From: Daejeonella sp.
GTDB lineage: Bacteria; Bacteroidota; Bacteroidia; Sphingobacteriales; Sphingobacteriaceae
DNA length: 64,000 nt
NCBI RefSeq assembly: GCF_030695525.1
Contig: NZ_JAUYSS010000032.1
Span: forward strand, 1-64,000
Direction: 5' to 3'
Positions 52,731-62,478 of the stretch are shown piece by piece. Position 1 is the stretch's first letter. Every line of letters starts with the position of its first letter. The translations under genes were made by a program, and so were the position numbers. The notes under the pieces were generated by a model. The model made no database searches. It was not told where the DNA came from and saw only the letters and a list, made by a program, of their open reading frames with translations.

Positions 52731-52766
52731 TAAAGGCTGATTGAATTATGATTCTTTCAGCCTTTT
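52731..52766. terminator. Bidirectional intrinsic terminator
   Basis: AAAGGCTGA (52732-52740) and TCAGCCTTT (52757-52765) form the stem between the convergent protease and nuoD genes, with A and T residues outside. Confidence 0.78.
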
Positions 52767-52771
52767 ATAGT

Positions 52772-53953
52772 TTAGCGGTCTACCTCACCAAGTACAATAT
52801 CAATTGATCCGAGTATAGCGACCAGATCGGCAATTAATACGCCTCTGGATATCTCTGGGAGGACAGATAGGTTATTAAAACTGGGTGCTCTTGCTTTGAC
52901 CCGTTTTGGGATTTCAGTTTTCCCATCGCATATAAAATAATATCCCAGTTCACCTTTTGGATTTTCAGCGCGAATATAAAAATCCTGCTCTTTGGGTATT
53001 ATCTTTTTTGGAAGTTTGGCTCTGGGGTCAAATTCAGGACTTCGCTTTAATTCTTTTTGTAATCTGTCAAGGCATTGTTCAATAATGCGAATAGACTCTG
53101 CAATCTCATCTGTCCGTATTTTATACCGGTCCCAGCAATCACCGGTCTTGCCCATTTCACCACTCCCGACAGGAATTTCAAACTCAAGTTCAGGATAGAC
53201 AGAATATTCATCTACACGCCTTAGATCCCATTTCAATCCTGAACCCCTGAGCATAGGACCTGAGCAACCATAATTAATGGCTACATCAAGTGGAAGTACC
53301 CCAATCCCTGCCGTTCTTCCAATAAATATTTGATTGTCTGTAAGTAACTGATTTAGTTCAGTCAGTTTTGGCTTGAAATACCCAATAAATTCACGGCAAC
53401 GTTCTTCGAATCCAACAGGCAGATCATAGAAAAGTCCGCCGACCCAAATATAATTATATAGCATTCTAGAACCGGAAGCCCATTCCAGCATATTCATGAT
53501 ATGCTCACGATCACGAAAACACCACAGAAATGGAGTATAGGCGCCAATATCAATTCCATAGGTTCCGATGGCTATGAGATGTGAACTAATGCGGTTCAAC
53601 TCACAAACCAGAACCCGGATATATTCGATTCTTTTTGGAATATCCTTGTCAATACCCATCATACGTTCAACACCCATAACAAATGCATGATCGTTATTCA
53701 TGGAAGCCAGATAGTCCATACGATCTACAAAAGGGATGATCTGCTGATAAGTAAGGTTTTCGCAATGCTTTTCAAAACACCTGTGCAAATAACCCATATG
53801 AGGGATCACTTCGTTTACAATCTCCCCATCGGTGATGAGTTCAAGCCTTAATACACCATGTGTGGAAGGATGCTGTGGACCCATATTGATCAGCATCTCT
53901 TCAGGCTTTAGGCCTTCAGTCAATTGGGCATATCTGGTTTTACTAACCTGCAT
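52772..53953 (-). CDS. nuoD: NADH-quinone oxidoreductase subunit D
   Basis: 393 residues. The 49-kDa subunit signature is clear: [43 protein letters not shown], and the C-terminal [14 protein letters not shown] and [10 protein letters not shown]. It forms part of the peripheral arm of complex I and the quinone site. It is the last gene of a pdxH-nuoC-nuoD run and is followed by a terminator, so nuoE and later subunits are elsewhere. Confidence 0.97.
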   Translation of the reverse strand: MQVSKTRYAQLTEGLKPEEMLINMGPQHPSTHGVLRLELITDGEIVNEVIPHMGYLHRCFEKHCENLTYQQIIPFVDRMDYLASMNNDHAFVMGVERMMGIDKDIPKRIEYIRVLVCELNRISSHLIAIGTYGIDIGAYTPFLWCFRDREHIMNMLEWASGSRMLYNYIWVGGLFYDLPVGFEERCREFIGYFKPKLTELNQLLTDNQIFIGRTAGIGVLPLDVAINYGCSGPMLRGSGLKWDLRRVDEYSVYPELEFEIPVGSGEMGKTGDCWDRYKIRTDEIAESIRIIEQCLDRLQKELKRSPEFDPRAKLPKKIIPKEQDFYIRAENPKGELGYYFICDGKTEIPKRVKARAPSFNNLSVLPEISRGVLIADLVAILGSIDIVLGEVDR

Positions 53954-53978
53954 GATGCAATTTTATGATCTTATGAGT

Positions 53979-54476
53979 TCAGTTTATTTTGATCCCTTTA
54001 TATTCTTCGGCTGCAATATAATCCTTACGCAGTGGATAACCCTCCCAGTCGTCAGGAAGCAGGATTCTTCTCAGATCAGGATTCCCTTCGAAATAAATTC
54101 CAAACAGATCAAATGCTTCACGCTCATGCCATTCGGCGGTACGCCAAACTTCTGAAACGCTGTGAAAATTTGGCAGAGTGCCGATATTTCTGTCGTGATA
54201 CTTTGTTGTTTTAAGAACAAGTTGTTTTTTATGGGGTATTGAGGCCAGATGATAAACTACTTCAAATTGGTTCTTTTCAAGCCCATGGTCAACTGCACTC
54301 AGGCAGGATAGAAAATCAAACCAGGTGTTATTATTATCTCTGAGTTCTTCACAAACCTGCACAATAAGTTCCGGATCGATTTGTAAAGCAGGTTGCAAGC
54401 CATTGGTTTCAACATTGGTAATTACAGCCGGCCCGAATTTATCTGTTAGGAGATCCTTTATTTCATTAAAGTCCAT
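53979..54476 (-). CDS. nuoC: NADH-quinone oxidoreductase subunit C
   Basis: 165 residues. The 30-kDa subunit signature is ERE...DLFGIYFEGNPDLRRILLPDDWEGYPLRKDY (read in parts: WHEREAFDLFGI and GYPLRKDY). It sits in the peripheral arm of complex I. It lies 9 bp after pdxH and 25 bp before nuoD, all on the minus strand. Confidence 0.96.
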   Translation of the reverse strand: MDFNEIKDLLTDKFGPAVITNVETNGLQPALQIDPELIVQVCEELRDNNNTWFDFLSCLSAVDHGLEKNQFEVVYHLASIPHKKQLVLKTTKYHDRNIGTLPNFHSVSEVWRTAEWHEREAFDLFGIYFEGNPDLRRILLPDDWEGYPLRKDYIAAEEYKGIKIN

Positions 54477-54485
54477 AGGAATAGT

Positions 54486-55139
54486 TCAGGGTGCAAGCCT
54501 TACGATTTTCCAGCTATGTTTATCTGCTTTTTTATAAACAATCCTGTCGTGGAGCCGGCTGGGACGACCCTGCCAGAATTCGATGACCTGGGGCTTTACC
54601 AGATATCCGCCCCAATGCGCCGGCTTGGGAATCGTTTTGTTCTCATATCTTATCTCAGCTTCTTTCCAATCCCTTTCAAGATCTTCTTTGTCTTCAATTA
54701 CCTGGCTTTGCGGAGAAACCAGAGCACCGATCTGACTTTGTTTTGGGCGGCTCTGAAAATAACGATCAGATTCTTCTTTACTGAGTTTTTCTACTGTTCC
54801 TTCAATTCTTACTTGCCTTGCCAGCTCAGCCCAGTGGAAAACAATCGCTACAACGGGATTTTTCGACATTTCCTTTCCCTTTGCACTCAGATAATTGGAA
54901 TAAAACGTGAAACCCCTTTCCTCATATCCTTTTAATAATACAATTCTTGCACTTGGTTTACGGTCAATGCTGGTGGTAGCAAGAGTCATCGAGTTCGGCT
55001 CATGAATGCCCGCATCCATAGCCTCTTTAAACCATTTGCCAAATTGTTTGATAGGGTCTTTATCTACTTCCCTTTTAGAGAGTTTTTCAGAAATATATTC
55101 CTGTCGAAGATTTTCAAGTGTTTCTTTATCTACTGCCAT
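54486..55139 (-). CDS. pdxH: Pyridoxamine 5'-phosphate oxidase
   Basis: 217 residues. FMN- and substrate-binding motifs: PSARIVLLKGYEERGFTFYSNY, EMSKNPVVAIVFHW, the QSQVIEDKEDLE region and the C-terminal signature EFWQGRPSRLHDRIVY with RLHDR. It makes PLP from PNP or PMP with O2. Its position ahead of nuoC is unusual and makes it the first gene of the nuoCD unit. Confidence 0.96.
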   Translation of the reverse strand: MAVDKETLENLRQEYISEKLSKREVDKDPIKQFGKWFKEAMDAGIHEPNSMTLATTSIDRKPSARIVLLKGYEERGFTFYSNYLSAKGKEMSKNPVVAIVFHWAELARQVRIEGTVEKLSKEESDRYFQSRPKQSQIGALVSPQSQVIEDKEDLERDWKEAEIRYENKTIPKPAHWGGYLVKPQVIEFWQGRPSRLHDRIVYKKADKHSWKIVRLAP

Positions 55140-55284
55140 TTTAAATGTTTTTCGCCCACTTGGTATAGGGTAGGTGTCTTATATTACAAACTTAACAATT
55201 GCGGATTGCATTCTATCATTTCAATGATTTTTAGATATATATTGTAAATTTATATACTTTAATGGTTGTTTAATTATTTTTTTT

Positions 55285-55848
55285 ATGCTTAGTCCCCTTA
55301 AACCAAACAACGGAAGTCTGATCGTTTCAGAGCCATTCATGTCTGATCCTAATTTTAAAAGGTCAGTTGTGCTACTTACAGAATGTGAAGAGGCAGGGGC
55401 GGTAGGCTTTATTTTAAATCAGCGAAGTGATCTGCTGCTGAATGATCTGTTTCCTGATTTAAAGGGAGCCGGTTTTCCGGTTTATTTCGGAGGCCCGGTG
55501 GCCCCTGATACCCTTCATTTTATTCACTCTTGTTATGATAAACTGAATAGCGGAATTAAGATTAGAGAAGGGGTATATTGGGGAGGTAATTTCGAGACAA
55601 TTAATATCCTTTTAAATAATAATGAGCTTAATCATACTGAGATCAAATTTTTCGTTGGTTATTCGGGATGGGGAGCGGGTCAGTTAAATGAAGAACTCAA
55701 TCAGAATTCATGGTTGGTAACCGATAAATACAGTTCTGAGGTTATTTTTGTTGAAGATGAAGAAAACTTATGGAGGGAGGTGGTGATAGGCCTGGGGCCG
55801 AAGTATGCACACATTGCTAATTTCCCTGAAAATCCACAGTGGAATTAA
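55285..55848 (+). CDS. YqgE/AlgH family protein
   Basis: 187 residues. Family motifs: GSLIVSEPFMSDPNFKRSVVLLTE, GAVGFILNQRS, FGGPVAPDTLHFIHS and FVGYSGWGAGQLNEELNQNSW. The function is unsettled; members were once linked to alginate regulation in Pseudomonas. It is the only plus-strand gene in the 52.8-58.8 kb stretch. Confidence 0.93.
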   Translation: MLSPLKPNNGSLIVSEPFMSDPNFKRSVVLLTECEEAGAVGFILNQRSDLLLNDLFPDLKGAGFPVYFGGPVAPDTLHFIHSCYDKLNSGIKIREGVYWGGNFETINILLNNNELNHTEIKFFVGYSGWGAGQLNEELNQNSWLVTDKYSSEVIFVEDEENLWREVVIGLGPKYAHIANFPENPQWN

Positions 55849-55853
55849 AGTAA

Positions 55854-55927
55854 TCGGTTGTCAGTTGCCGGTTATCAGTCAGATCGTTGCCTATTCTCAA
55901 CTCTCCATTCTCCATTCTCAATTCTCT
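55854..55927. repeat. 7-bp-period repeats at the yqgE-purE convergent junction
   Basis: First group TCGGTTG, TCAGTTG, CCGGTTA, TCAGTCA (55854-55881); second group ATTCTCA, ACTCTCC, ATTCTCC, ATTCTCA, ATTCTCT (55893-55927). The second group runs into the last codons of purE and shares its units with the array at 22258-22292. Confidence 0.8.
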
Positions 55928-56418
55928 TCCATTTCCCTCGCACTTTCCTCCACCTTGCGCTTTAGTTCTTCCTTATAATCAATAAGTCTCTGTGAAAGTG
56001 CCGAATCGGATGTTCCTAAGATTTGTGCAGCAAGTATTCCGGCATTTTTGGCAGCATTTAATGCTACAGTAGCAACAGGAACACCATTAGGCATTTGAAG
56101 TATTGACAGGATTGAATCCCAGCCATCAATAGAATTACTTGATTTGACCGGAACTCCGATTACCGGAAGATGTGTAATGGAAGCAACCATTCCGGGTAGG
56201 TGTGCTGCACCTCCGGCACCTGCAATGATCACCTTTAAGCCTCTTTCAGCTGCTCTTCTTGCATATTCAAACATTCGTTCAGGTGTGCGATGAGCTGAAA
56301 CAACGGTAATTTCAAAGTGAACTCCAAGTTCTTTTAATACATCTGCTGCCTCTTGCATAATGCCAAGGTCAGACTTGCTGCCCATTATTATGCCGACTTT
56401 AATCGCTTCAGTTGCCAT
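55918..56418 (-). CDS. purE: N5-carboxyaminoimidazole ribonucleotide mutase
   Basis: 166 residues. Class I PurE motifs: [30 protein letters not shown] with the catalytic His, [12 protein letters not shown], and LPVIGVPV. It converts N5-CAIR to CAIR. It follows purK with a 50-bp gap. Its last three codons (EEN) and stop fall inside a heptad-repeat array, so the extreme C-terminus is partly repeat-derived. Confidence 0.97.
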   Translation of the reverse strand: MATEAIKVGIIMGSKSDLGIMQEAADVLKELGVHFEITVVSAHRTPERMFEYARRAAERGLKVIIAGAGGAAHLPGMVASITHLPVIGVPVKSSNSIDGWDSILSILQMPNGVPVATVALNAAKNAGILAAQILGTSDSALSQRLIDYKEELKRKVEESAREMEEN

Positions 56419-56468
56419 ATAATTTAATATAGATATGATATTGTAAACTAATAGTTTATAAAATTTAC

Positions 56469-57608
56469 TTAAACCTTAACTTTAATCTTATTTTGCACAA
56501 ATTTTGCTTTTTCAATAGCTTTCTGACGGTCATCATCCATTATGGTGACATGCCCCATTTTACGGAAGGGCTTAGTAAATTTCTTTCCATATAAATGAAT
56601 GTAGACACCTTCCATTTCTAATACTTCATGCAATCCTTCATATTCTGCTGCTCCTTCATAACCTTTTTCGCCAAGCAAATTGATCATTACTGAATTGCTG
56701 ATTGCGCTGGTATCTCCTGGAGGAAGGTTAAATATAGCCCTCAATAATTGATCATATTGCGAGGTGAAATTTCCCTCAATGCTCTGATGCCCACTATTGT
56801 GAGGGCGCGGGGCAATTTCATTAACCAGAAGATCGCCATCTTTTGTAAGGAATAGTTCAACTGCCAGAATTCCTACAATCTTCAGATCATTAGCAATCTT
56901 CATGGCCAGCTGATCCGCCCTTTGAAGTATTTCAAAATCTAAAGTTGAAGGGGAGATCAGAAATTCAACCAGATTTGCTTCTGCATTGAACTCCATTTCT
57001 ACACAGGGAAATGTCTTTATAACCCCGTCTTCGTTTCTGGAAACAATTACAGATAGTTCCTTTTCAAAATCAATTAGTTCTTCGATAAGACTTGGTTCAT
57101 CGAAGGCTTTTTCAAGGTCTGAAGCTGATTTTATCATTTTTACACCCCTGCCATCATACCCATCCCTGCGGAGCTTTTGTATGTACGGAAATGGAACATT
57201 CGCAGAGATTAGTTCATTTTTATTACCGAAAATTTTAAATGGTGCGGAAGGAATATCATTTTCCTGAAAGAACTGCTTTTGAACCCCTTTATCCTGAATG
57301 AGTCTGATTACCCTTGATTGAGGATAAACAGTTAAACCCTCTTTTTCGAGCTTATCAAGTGCATCAACATTTACTTTTTCAATTTCGATGGTTAAAATAT
57401 CAACCTCTTTCCCAAAATTATAAACAGTATCAAAATCAGTTAATGAACCCTGAACAAATTTCCTGCAGAGATCCTTGCATGGAGCCTCTTTATCAGGATC
57501 CATTACGTAGGTGGTAATGTTATAATTTATTGATTCCTGAATGAGCATACGGCCAAGTTGTCCGCCACCAAGTATTCCAAGCTTAAGGTCACCGTAAAAT
57601 GATTTCAT
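56469..57608 (-). CDS. purK: N5-carboxyaminoimidazole ribonucleotide synthase
   Basis: 379 residues, ATP-grasp fold. [14 protein letters not shown] at the N-terminus, then [14 protein letters not shown], and the metal-binding [16 protein letters not shown]. It uses ATP and bicarbonate to make N5-CAIR for PurE. The purK-purE pair sits between nuoB and pdxH-nuoCD. Confidence 0.97.
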   Translation of the reverse strand: MKSFYGDLKLGILGGGQLGRMLIQESINYNITTYVMDPDKEAPCKDLCRKFVQGSLTDFDTVYNFGKEVDILTIEIEKVNVDALDKLEKEGLTVYPQSRVIRLIQDKGVQKQFFQENDIPSAPFKIFGNKNELISANVPFPYIQKLRRDGYDGRGVKMIKSASDLEKAFDEPSLIEELIDFEKELSVIVSRNEDGVIKTFPCVEMEFNAEANLVEFLISPSTLDFEILQRADQLAMKIANDLKIVGILAVELFLTKDGDLLVNEIAPRPHNSGHQSIEGNFTSQYDQLLRAIFNLPPGDTSAISNSVMINLLGEKGYEGAAEYEGLHEVLEMEGVYIHLYGKKFTKPFRKMGHVTIMDDDRQKAIEKAKFVQNKIKVKV

Positions 57609-57713
57609 ATTGTTGCAAGTTTATGCCAAATCTGTGAGATTATCCAATTTTTGGTAGCTTTCCTTTCCTGACAGGAGAAATAAAACATCCGGACTAGTGC
57701 TCATAAGTAGGAT

Positions 57714-58196
57714 TTAGCTGTTTAAAAGGCTCTCCTGCTCAATCTTCTTTTGCAGCTCTAGTATTGCCCCTATAAGTGCTTCGGGCCTTGGCGGGCAGCC
57801 CTGTACGTATACATCAACAGGAATTATTCTGTCAACACCTTTTACCACATGGTATCCATGCTGCCAGTATGGGCCTCCGCAGTTGGAACATGATCCCATA
57901 GAAATCACATATTTTGGTTCAGGCATTTGTTCATACAGACGTTTGATGCGTTCAGCCATTTTAAATGTTACGGTACCTGCAATAATAATGACATCTGACT
58001 GTCTTGGCGATGGACGGGGAAATACTCCAAAACGATCCAGATCGTAGGTAGATGCCATGGATCCCATCATTTCGATCGCACAACAGGCAATACCAAAACT
58101 CATTGGCCAAAGTGACGATAATCTCGCCCAGTTAAGTAAATCGTCAACCTTAACGACCATTACTGAACCACTATCGTTTTTCATTTCTAAACTCAC
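57714..58196 (-). CDS. nuoB: NADH-quinone oxidoreductase subunit B
   Basis: 160 residues from a GTG that overlaps the nuoA stop (GTGA); an ATG at 58184 is an alternative. N2 cluster ligands are all present: [22 protein letters not shown] and [12 protein letters not shown]. It carries the terminal Fe-S cluster of complex I. The next gene on the strand is purK, not nuoC. Confidence 0.97.
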   Translation of the reverse strand: MSLEMKNDSGSVMVVKVDDLLNWARLSSLWPMSFGIACCAIEMMGSMASTYDLDRFGVFPRPSPRQSDVIIIAGTVTFKMAERIKRLYEQMPEPKYVISMGSCSNCGGPYWQHGYHVVKGVDRIIPVDVYVQGCPPRPEALIGAILELQKKIEQESLLNS

Positions 58197-58786
58197 AAGG
58201 CAGGTCTTTTAAATTTGGGTGTAAATCCAGGTTTTCCGGATGAAACCGGTGTTTCAGTGATTACTTTTTCAGCTATTGGAATCTCAGAATTTAGAGTAAA
58301 CGACTTTGTTTGATAGGTTTCAGTATTCAAAGCCAGATAGGCAGAAAGAGGAATCTTTGAAGGTGAAACAGGTAAATATTGTTCAGGCCTGATCCAGTTC
58401 AGGTCACCTTTTTTCCAAACATATACCAATCCAATCAATAAAATGCCGACAAAGATGAACATTTCAAACAGGCTTAACCAACCCCAGTAAGAATCTGCAT
58501 TTATCAGCTCCTGTTGACTGAAAACTGTTGCCCATGGAAAGATAAAGGCTAATTCAACGTCAAAAAGTAGAAAAACCAATGCTATGACATAGAAACGTGA
58601 ATTAAATTGTATCCAGGAATTTCCTTGTGGTTCTTCCCCGCACTCGTAGGAAGTCAATTTTTCGGGATTTGGTTTTTTAGGTGCGACCAGTTTCCCTATG
58701 AAAAATGTAAAGAGCACGAATAAAACACCCATGATCAGGTAGATAAATATCTTACCAAACTCGCTTAACTGAGAAGTTTCATCCAT
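58193..58786 (-). CDS. nuoA: NADH-quinone oxidoreductase subunit A, C-terminally extended
   Basis: 197 residues. Three membrane helices and the signature ELTSYECG-like [13 protein letters not shown] plus [14 protein letters not shown]. NuoA is usually about 120-150 residues; here about 60 extra polar residues (from ILP... [14 protein letters not shown] to [10 protein letters not shown]-like end) follow the third helix. It belongs to the membrane arm of complex I and is coupled to nuoB by a 4-nt overlap. Confidence 0.94.
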   Translation of the reverse strand: MDETSQLSEFGKIFIYLIMGVLFVLFTFFIGKLVAPKKPNPEKLTSYECGEEPQGNSWIQFNSRFYVIALVFLLFDVELAFIFPWATVFSQQELINADSYWGWLSLFEMFIFVGILLIGLVYVWKKGDLNWIRPEQYLPVSPSKIPLSAYLALNTETYQTKSFTLNSEIPIAEKVITETPVSSGKPGFTPKFKRPAL

Positions 58787-58923
58787 TAATCAAAATTAAG
58801 AATAATTGAATTAAAGTATTCAAACGGTTCGTTATTTCTCAATTAATTATCATTAATTGTGGATAAGCTTTTTTTGAAATGAAAATAGATAGCATCAAAT
58901 TCGCATGGAATATCTGATTGAAT

Positions 58924-61188
58924 ATGACTTTGAATAAATATAAAAAGATTGCTGATGAACTATCAGTAACAGAGAAGCAGGTGAAAGTAACCGTTGAGCT
59001 GCTTGATGAGGGTGGAACGGTGCCTTTTATCGCTAGGTACCGCAAAGAAGCAACAGGGAGCCTTGACGAGGTTCAGATTGCGGCTATTCGCGATAGAAAG
59101 CAGCAGCTTGAGGAGCTTGATAAGCGAAGGGAAGCGATTCTAAAATCGATGAAAGAACTAGAGAAGCTGACTCCCGAGCTCGAAAAGCAAATCATGGAAG
59201 CTGAAACCATGACTATCCTGGAGGATATTTATCTTCCATTTAAGCCTAAACGTAAGACCAAAGCATCTGTTGCGAGAGAAAAGGGTTTGCAAGGTTTGGC
59301 AGATTTCATAATGAACCAAAGTAGCACAGACCTGGATACAGAAGCCTCAAAATACATCAATGAGGAGCTGGGAGTATTGAATATTGAGGACGCTCTGAGC
59401 GGGGCAAGGGATATTCTGGCTGAGTTTATGGCAGAGCAGCCTGAACTTCGTAGCAAAATACGTGAGCTGTTCATTCAGTCGGGGACTTTTCATTCTAAAT
59501 TGATTAAAGGGAAGGAAATTGAGGGGCAGAAATACAAAGACTATTTCGATTGGACAGAACCTGTAAAAACCGCACCTTCCCATCGGGTATTAGCTTTAAG
59601 AAGGGCTGAGAAGGAAATTATTCTCACACTTGATATTGAAGTACCTGAAGACCATGCGATCAGAATCCTTGAAGACTTATTTGTAAATGGGGCTAACCCT
59701 TCGTCAGAGCAGGTTAGTTTGGCTGCTGCAGATGCATATAAACGTCTGATTAAGCCTTCTATGGAAACAGAAATCCGTTTAATGACCAAAAAACAGGCAG
59801 ATACTGAAGCAATACGGGTTTTTGCAGAGAATGCCCGCCAACTATTATTAGCTGCCCCCGTTGGCCAGAAACGTATCATGGCTATTGATCCCGGGTTCAG
59901 GACAGGTTGCAAGCTTGTTTGCCTTGATGATCAGGGTCAGCTAATTGAGAATACCAATATTTATCCCCACAATGGAGCAGAAGCCTCTAAGGAAGCTGCT
60001 AAAACCATAAAGTTTCTGGTCGAAAAGTATAGAATTGAGGCCATTGCTATAGGAAACGGTACTGCCGGAAGGGAAACTGAAACTTTTGTTAAAACACTAC
60101 AATTAACTGATATTGTTATAGTTATGGTTAATGAAAGTGGTGCTTCGATCTATTCAGCATCCGATGTTGCAAGGGAGGAATTTCCGGATAAAGATATTAC
60201 AGTAAGAGGGGCTGTTTCCATTGGCCGTCGTTTAATGGATCCTTTGGCAGAGCTGGTAAAGATTGATCCAAAATCAATCGGGGTCGGACAATATCAGCAT
60301 GATGTAGATCAGAATCAATTACAGACCTCATTGGATGATACGGTGATCAGTTGTGTAAATTCAATCGGGGTGGAATTGAATACTGCTTCAAAGCAGATTC
60401 TGGCATATATTTCAGGGCTTGGTCCGCAACTGGCACAAAATATTGTCGAATACCGCAATAAAAATGGTGCGTTTAAAAGAAGATCTGAACTCAGGCAAAT
60501 CCCTCGTCTTGGAGATAAAGCATTTGAGCAGGCAGCAGGATTTTTACGCATTCGAAATGCCGAACATCCACTTGATAGCAGTGCGGTACATCCTGAGCGT
60601 TATGCACTGGTAGAGCAAATGGCCAAAGATCTGAACTGCAAAGTTAAAGATCTGATGAAAGATGAACAGCTGCGTCAAAAGATCAAATTGCAGAATTATG
60701 TCAGTGAAAGTGTTGGTTTGCCTACCCTGAATGATATATTAAAGGAACTGGCAAAGCCGGGTCTTGACCCAAGGGAGCAATTTGAAGCATTTAGTTTTTC
60801 TGATGGTATCAATGCAATTACCGACCTTCATGTTGGAATGACTTTGCCTGGAATTATCACCAATATCACTGCTTTTGGAGCTTTTGTTGATATTGGTGTT
60901 CACCAGGATGGGCTCGTTCACCTGAGTCAGATGGCTGATAAATTCATTAAAGATCCAAATGAAGTGGTCAAGGTAAGCCAGAAAGTGATGGTTAGGGTAA
61001 CTGAAGTTGATGTGAATAGAAAGCGTATCGCGCTTTCAATGAAATCAGAGAACAGACCTGAACCAAAGCCAAAACCTAATCCGAAGCCTGCGACAGTAAA
61101 TATTATAAGAAAACCAAGAGAGAAAGAAGCTGCTCCGGAAACTGACATTGCAATTAAACTGGCTGCTTTAAAGAATAAATTTTCCTGA
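58924..61188 (+). CDS. tex: Tex-family RNA-binding transcriptional accessory protein
   Basis: 754 residues from ATG 58924 (a TTG two codons earlier is less likely). Tex N-terminal helical part with EGGTVPFIARYRKEATGSLDE-like DEGGTVPFIARYRKEATG, the YqgF/RNase H-like core (MAIDPGFRTGCKLVCLD), HhH segment (NIVEYRNKNGAFKRRSEL) and a C-terminal S1 domain (about 636-705, GIITNITAFGAFVDIGVHQDG). Tex proteins bind nucleic acid and affect transcription. A short basic tail follows S1. Confidence 0.95.
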   Translation: MTLNKYKKIADELSVTEKQVKVTVELLDEGGTVPFIARYRKEATGSLDEVQIAAIRDRKQQLEELDKRREAILKSMKELEKLTPELEKQIMEAETMTILEDIYLPFKPKRKTKASVAREKGLQGLADFIMNQSSTDLDTEASKYINEELGVLNIEDALSGARDILAEFMAEQPELRSKIRELFIQSGTFHSKLIKGKEIEGQKYKDYFDWTEPVKTAPSHRVLALRRAEKEIILTLDIEVPEDHAIRILEDLFVNGANPSSEQVSLAAADAYKRLIKPSMETEIRLMTKKQADTEAIRVFAENARQLLLAAPVGQKRIMAIDPGFRTGCKLVCLDDQGQLIENTNIYPHNGAEASKEAAKTIKFLVEKYRIEAIAIGNGTAGRETETFVKTLQLTDIVIVMVNESGASIYSASDVAREEFPDKDITVRGAVSIGRRLMDPLAELVKIDPKSIGVGQYQHDVDQNQLQTSLDDTVISCVNSIGVELNTASKQILAYISGLGPQLAQNIVEYRNKNGAFKRRSELRQIPRLGDKAFEQAAGFLRIRNAEHPLDSSAVHPERYALVEQMAKDLNCKVKDLMKDEQLRQKIKLQNYVSESVGLPTLNDILKELAKPGLDPREQFEAFSFSDGINAITDLHVGMTLPGIITNITAFGAFVDIGVHQDGLVHLSQMADKFIKDPNEVVKVSQKVMVRVTEVDVNRKRIALSMKSENRPEPKPKPNPKPATVNIIRKPREKEAAPETDIAIKLAALKNKFS

Positions 61189-61215
61189 GGATATCCGTTT
61201 ATATTTACCACCTGA

Positions 61216-62421
61216 ATGAGTATGGAAGATAATTTTGATGCTGTAATTATTGGGGGTGGTGCCTGCGGACTCATGTGTGCTGTTCAGGCTGGATATCTTG
61301 GGAAAAGAACCCTGATTCTTGAGAAGAATGATAAAATTGGGGCTAAGATTCTTATTTCGGGTGGTGGACGCTGTAATTATACCAATTTATATTCGGCAGA
61401 ATCCAACTTTATATCCGAAAACCCGCATTTCTGTAAATCTGCATTTTCGCAGTTTACAGTGGAAGATACCATCGCTTTTTTTGAGGCAAATGGCATTTTA
61501 GGAAAAGAAAAAACATTAGGACAGTTATTCCCTGTTACAAATAATGCAAAAGATATTGTGCAGGTTTTTGAATCGCTTTGTGCTGATCTTGGGCAGCAAA
61601 TAATTTGCAATGCAGAGGTAAAGGAAGTTTTGAAGATGGAAGATGGGGATTTTATAATCAGTTATTCAAGGGCAGGGAAATTAAAAGAAATCAGGGTGCC
61701 AAAGGTTGTGATTGCAGCAGGCGGACTTCCCATTCAAAAAATGGGGGCAAGTGATTTCGGCCTCAAGGTAGCAAGGCAATTCGGACTAAAGGTCACTGAA
61801 ACAGCGCCTGCACTCGTGCCGCTTACAATTACCGGTAGAGATGCTGAATGGTATGCTCAGCTTTCGGGTAATTCGATATTCAGCAGGGTTTCCAATGACA
61901 GGATTAGTTTTGAGGAAAATATATTGTTTACTCACTGGGGGCTAAGTGGTCCGGCTATCCTTCAAATTTCATCATATTGGCGACCCGGGGAACATATTTC
62001 TATTGATTTGTTACCTCATGATAAGATTATTGAACTTATTCAGGCTCAGAAGATGGTGAATGGACGTAAAACGCTCTCTGGATTATTATCTGATTTGTTC
62101 ACAAAGAAATTTGCTGATGCCTTAGCAAAATTTTTACCTGTTGAAAAAAATCTGGCTTCCTTAACTAAGGAAGATATTCAGAAAATTGATCAATACATTC
62201 ATCATTTTGATGTGAAACCTGCAGGTGACAAGGGCTATGATAAAGCTGAAGTAATGAGAGGAGGGGTAGCTACTGATGAACTATCCTCAAAAACGCTTGA
62301 GGCTAAAAAAGTGCCTGGTTTGTTTTTTGGTGGTGAATGTGTTGATGTAACCGGATGGCTGGGTGGTTATAACTTTCAATGGGCATGGTCGGCTGGTTTT
62401 GTTATTGCGCAGAATATTTAA
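61216..62421 (+). CDS. BaiN/RdsA-type NAD(P)/FAD-dependent oxidoreductase (HI0933-like)
   Basis: 401 residues. N-terminal FAD site VIIGGGACGLMCAVQAG and LEKNDKIGAKILISGGGRCNYTN, the HI0933-family middle domain, and the closing GGVATDELSSKTLEAKKVPGLFFGGECVDVTGWLGGYNFQWAWSAG in parts. The family reduces steroid-like or other substrates in a few characterised cases; most members are unassigned. It follows tex by 27 bp and ends at a convergent terminator. Confidence 0.92.
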   Translation: MSMEDNFDAVIIGGGACGLMCAVQAGYLGKRTLILEKNDKIGAKILISGGGRCNYTNLYSAESNFISENPHFCKSAFSQFTVEDTIAFFEANGILGKEKTLGQLFPVTNNAKDIVQVFESLCADLGQQIICNAEVKEVLKMEDGDFIISYSRAGKLKEIRVPKVVIAAGGLPIQKMGASDFGLKVARQFGLKVTETAPALVPLTITGRDAEWYAQLSGNSIFSRVSNDRISFEENILFTHWGLSGPAILQISSYWRPGEHISIDLLPHDKIIELIQAQKMVNGRKTLSGLLSDLFTKKFADALAKFLPVEKNLASLTKEDIQKIDQYIHHFDVKPAGDKGYDKAEVMRGGVATDELSSKTLEAKKVPGLFFGGECVDVTGWLGGYNFQWAWSAGFVIAQNI

Positions 62422-62427
62422 TTTGAT

Positions 62428-62478
62428 AACGCAGACAGGGTTTAAAACCCTGTCTGCGTTTAAAACCCTGTCAGCTTT
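62428..62478. terminator. Bidirectional palindromic terminator, related to 18475-18507
   Basis: AACGCAGACAGGGTTT (62428-62443) and AAACCCTGTCTGCGTT (62445-62460) are exact reverse complements; a second half-copy AAAACCCTGTCAGC follows (62462-62475). The core ACAGGGTT...AACCCTGT is shared with the tandem repeat at 18412-18507, and both lie between convergent genes. Confidence 0.82.
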
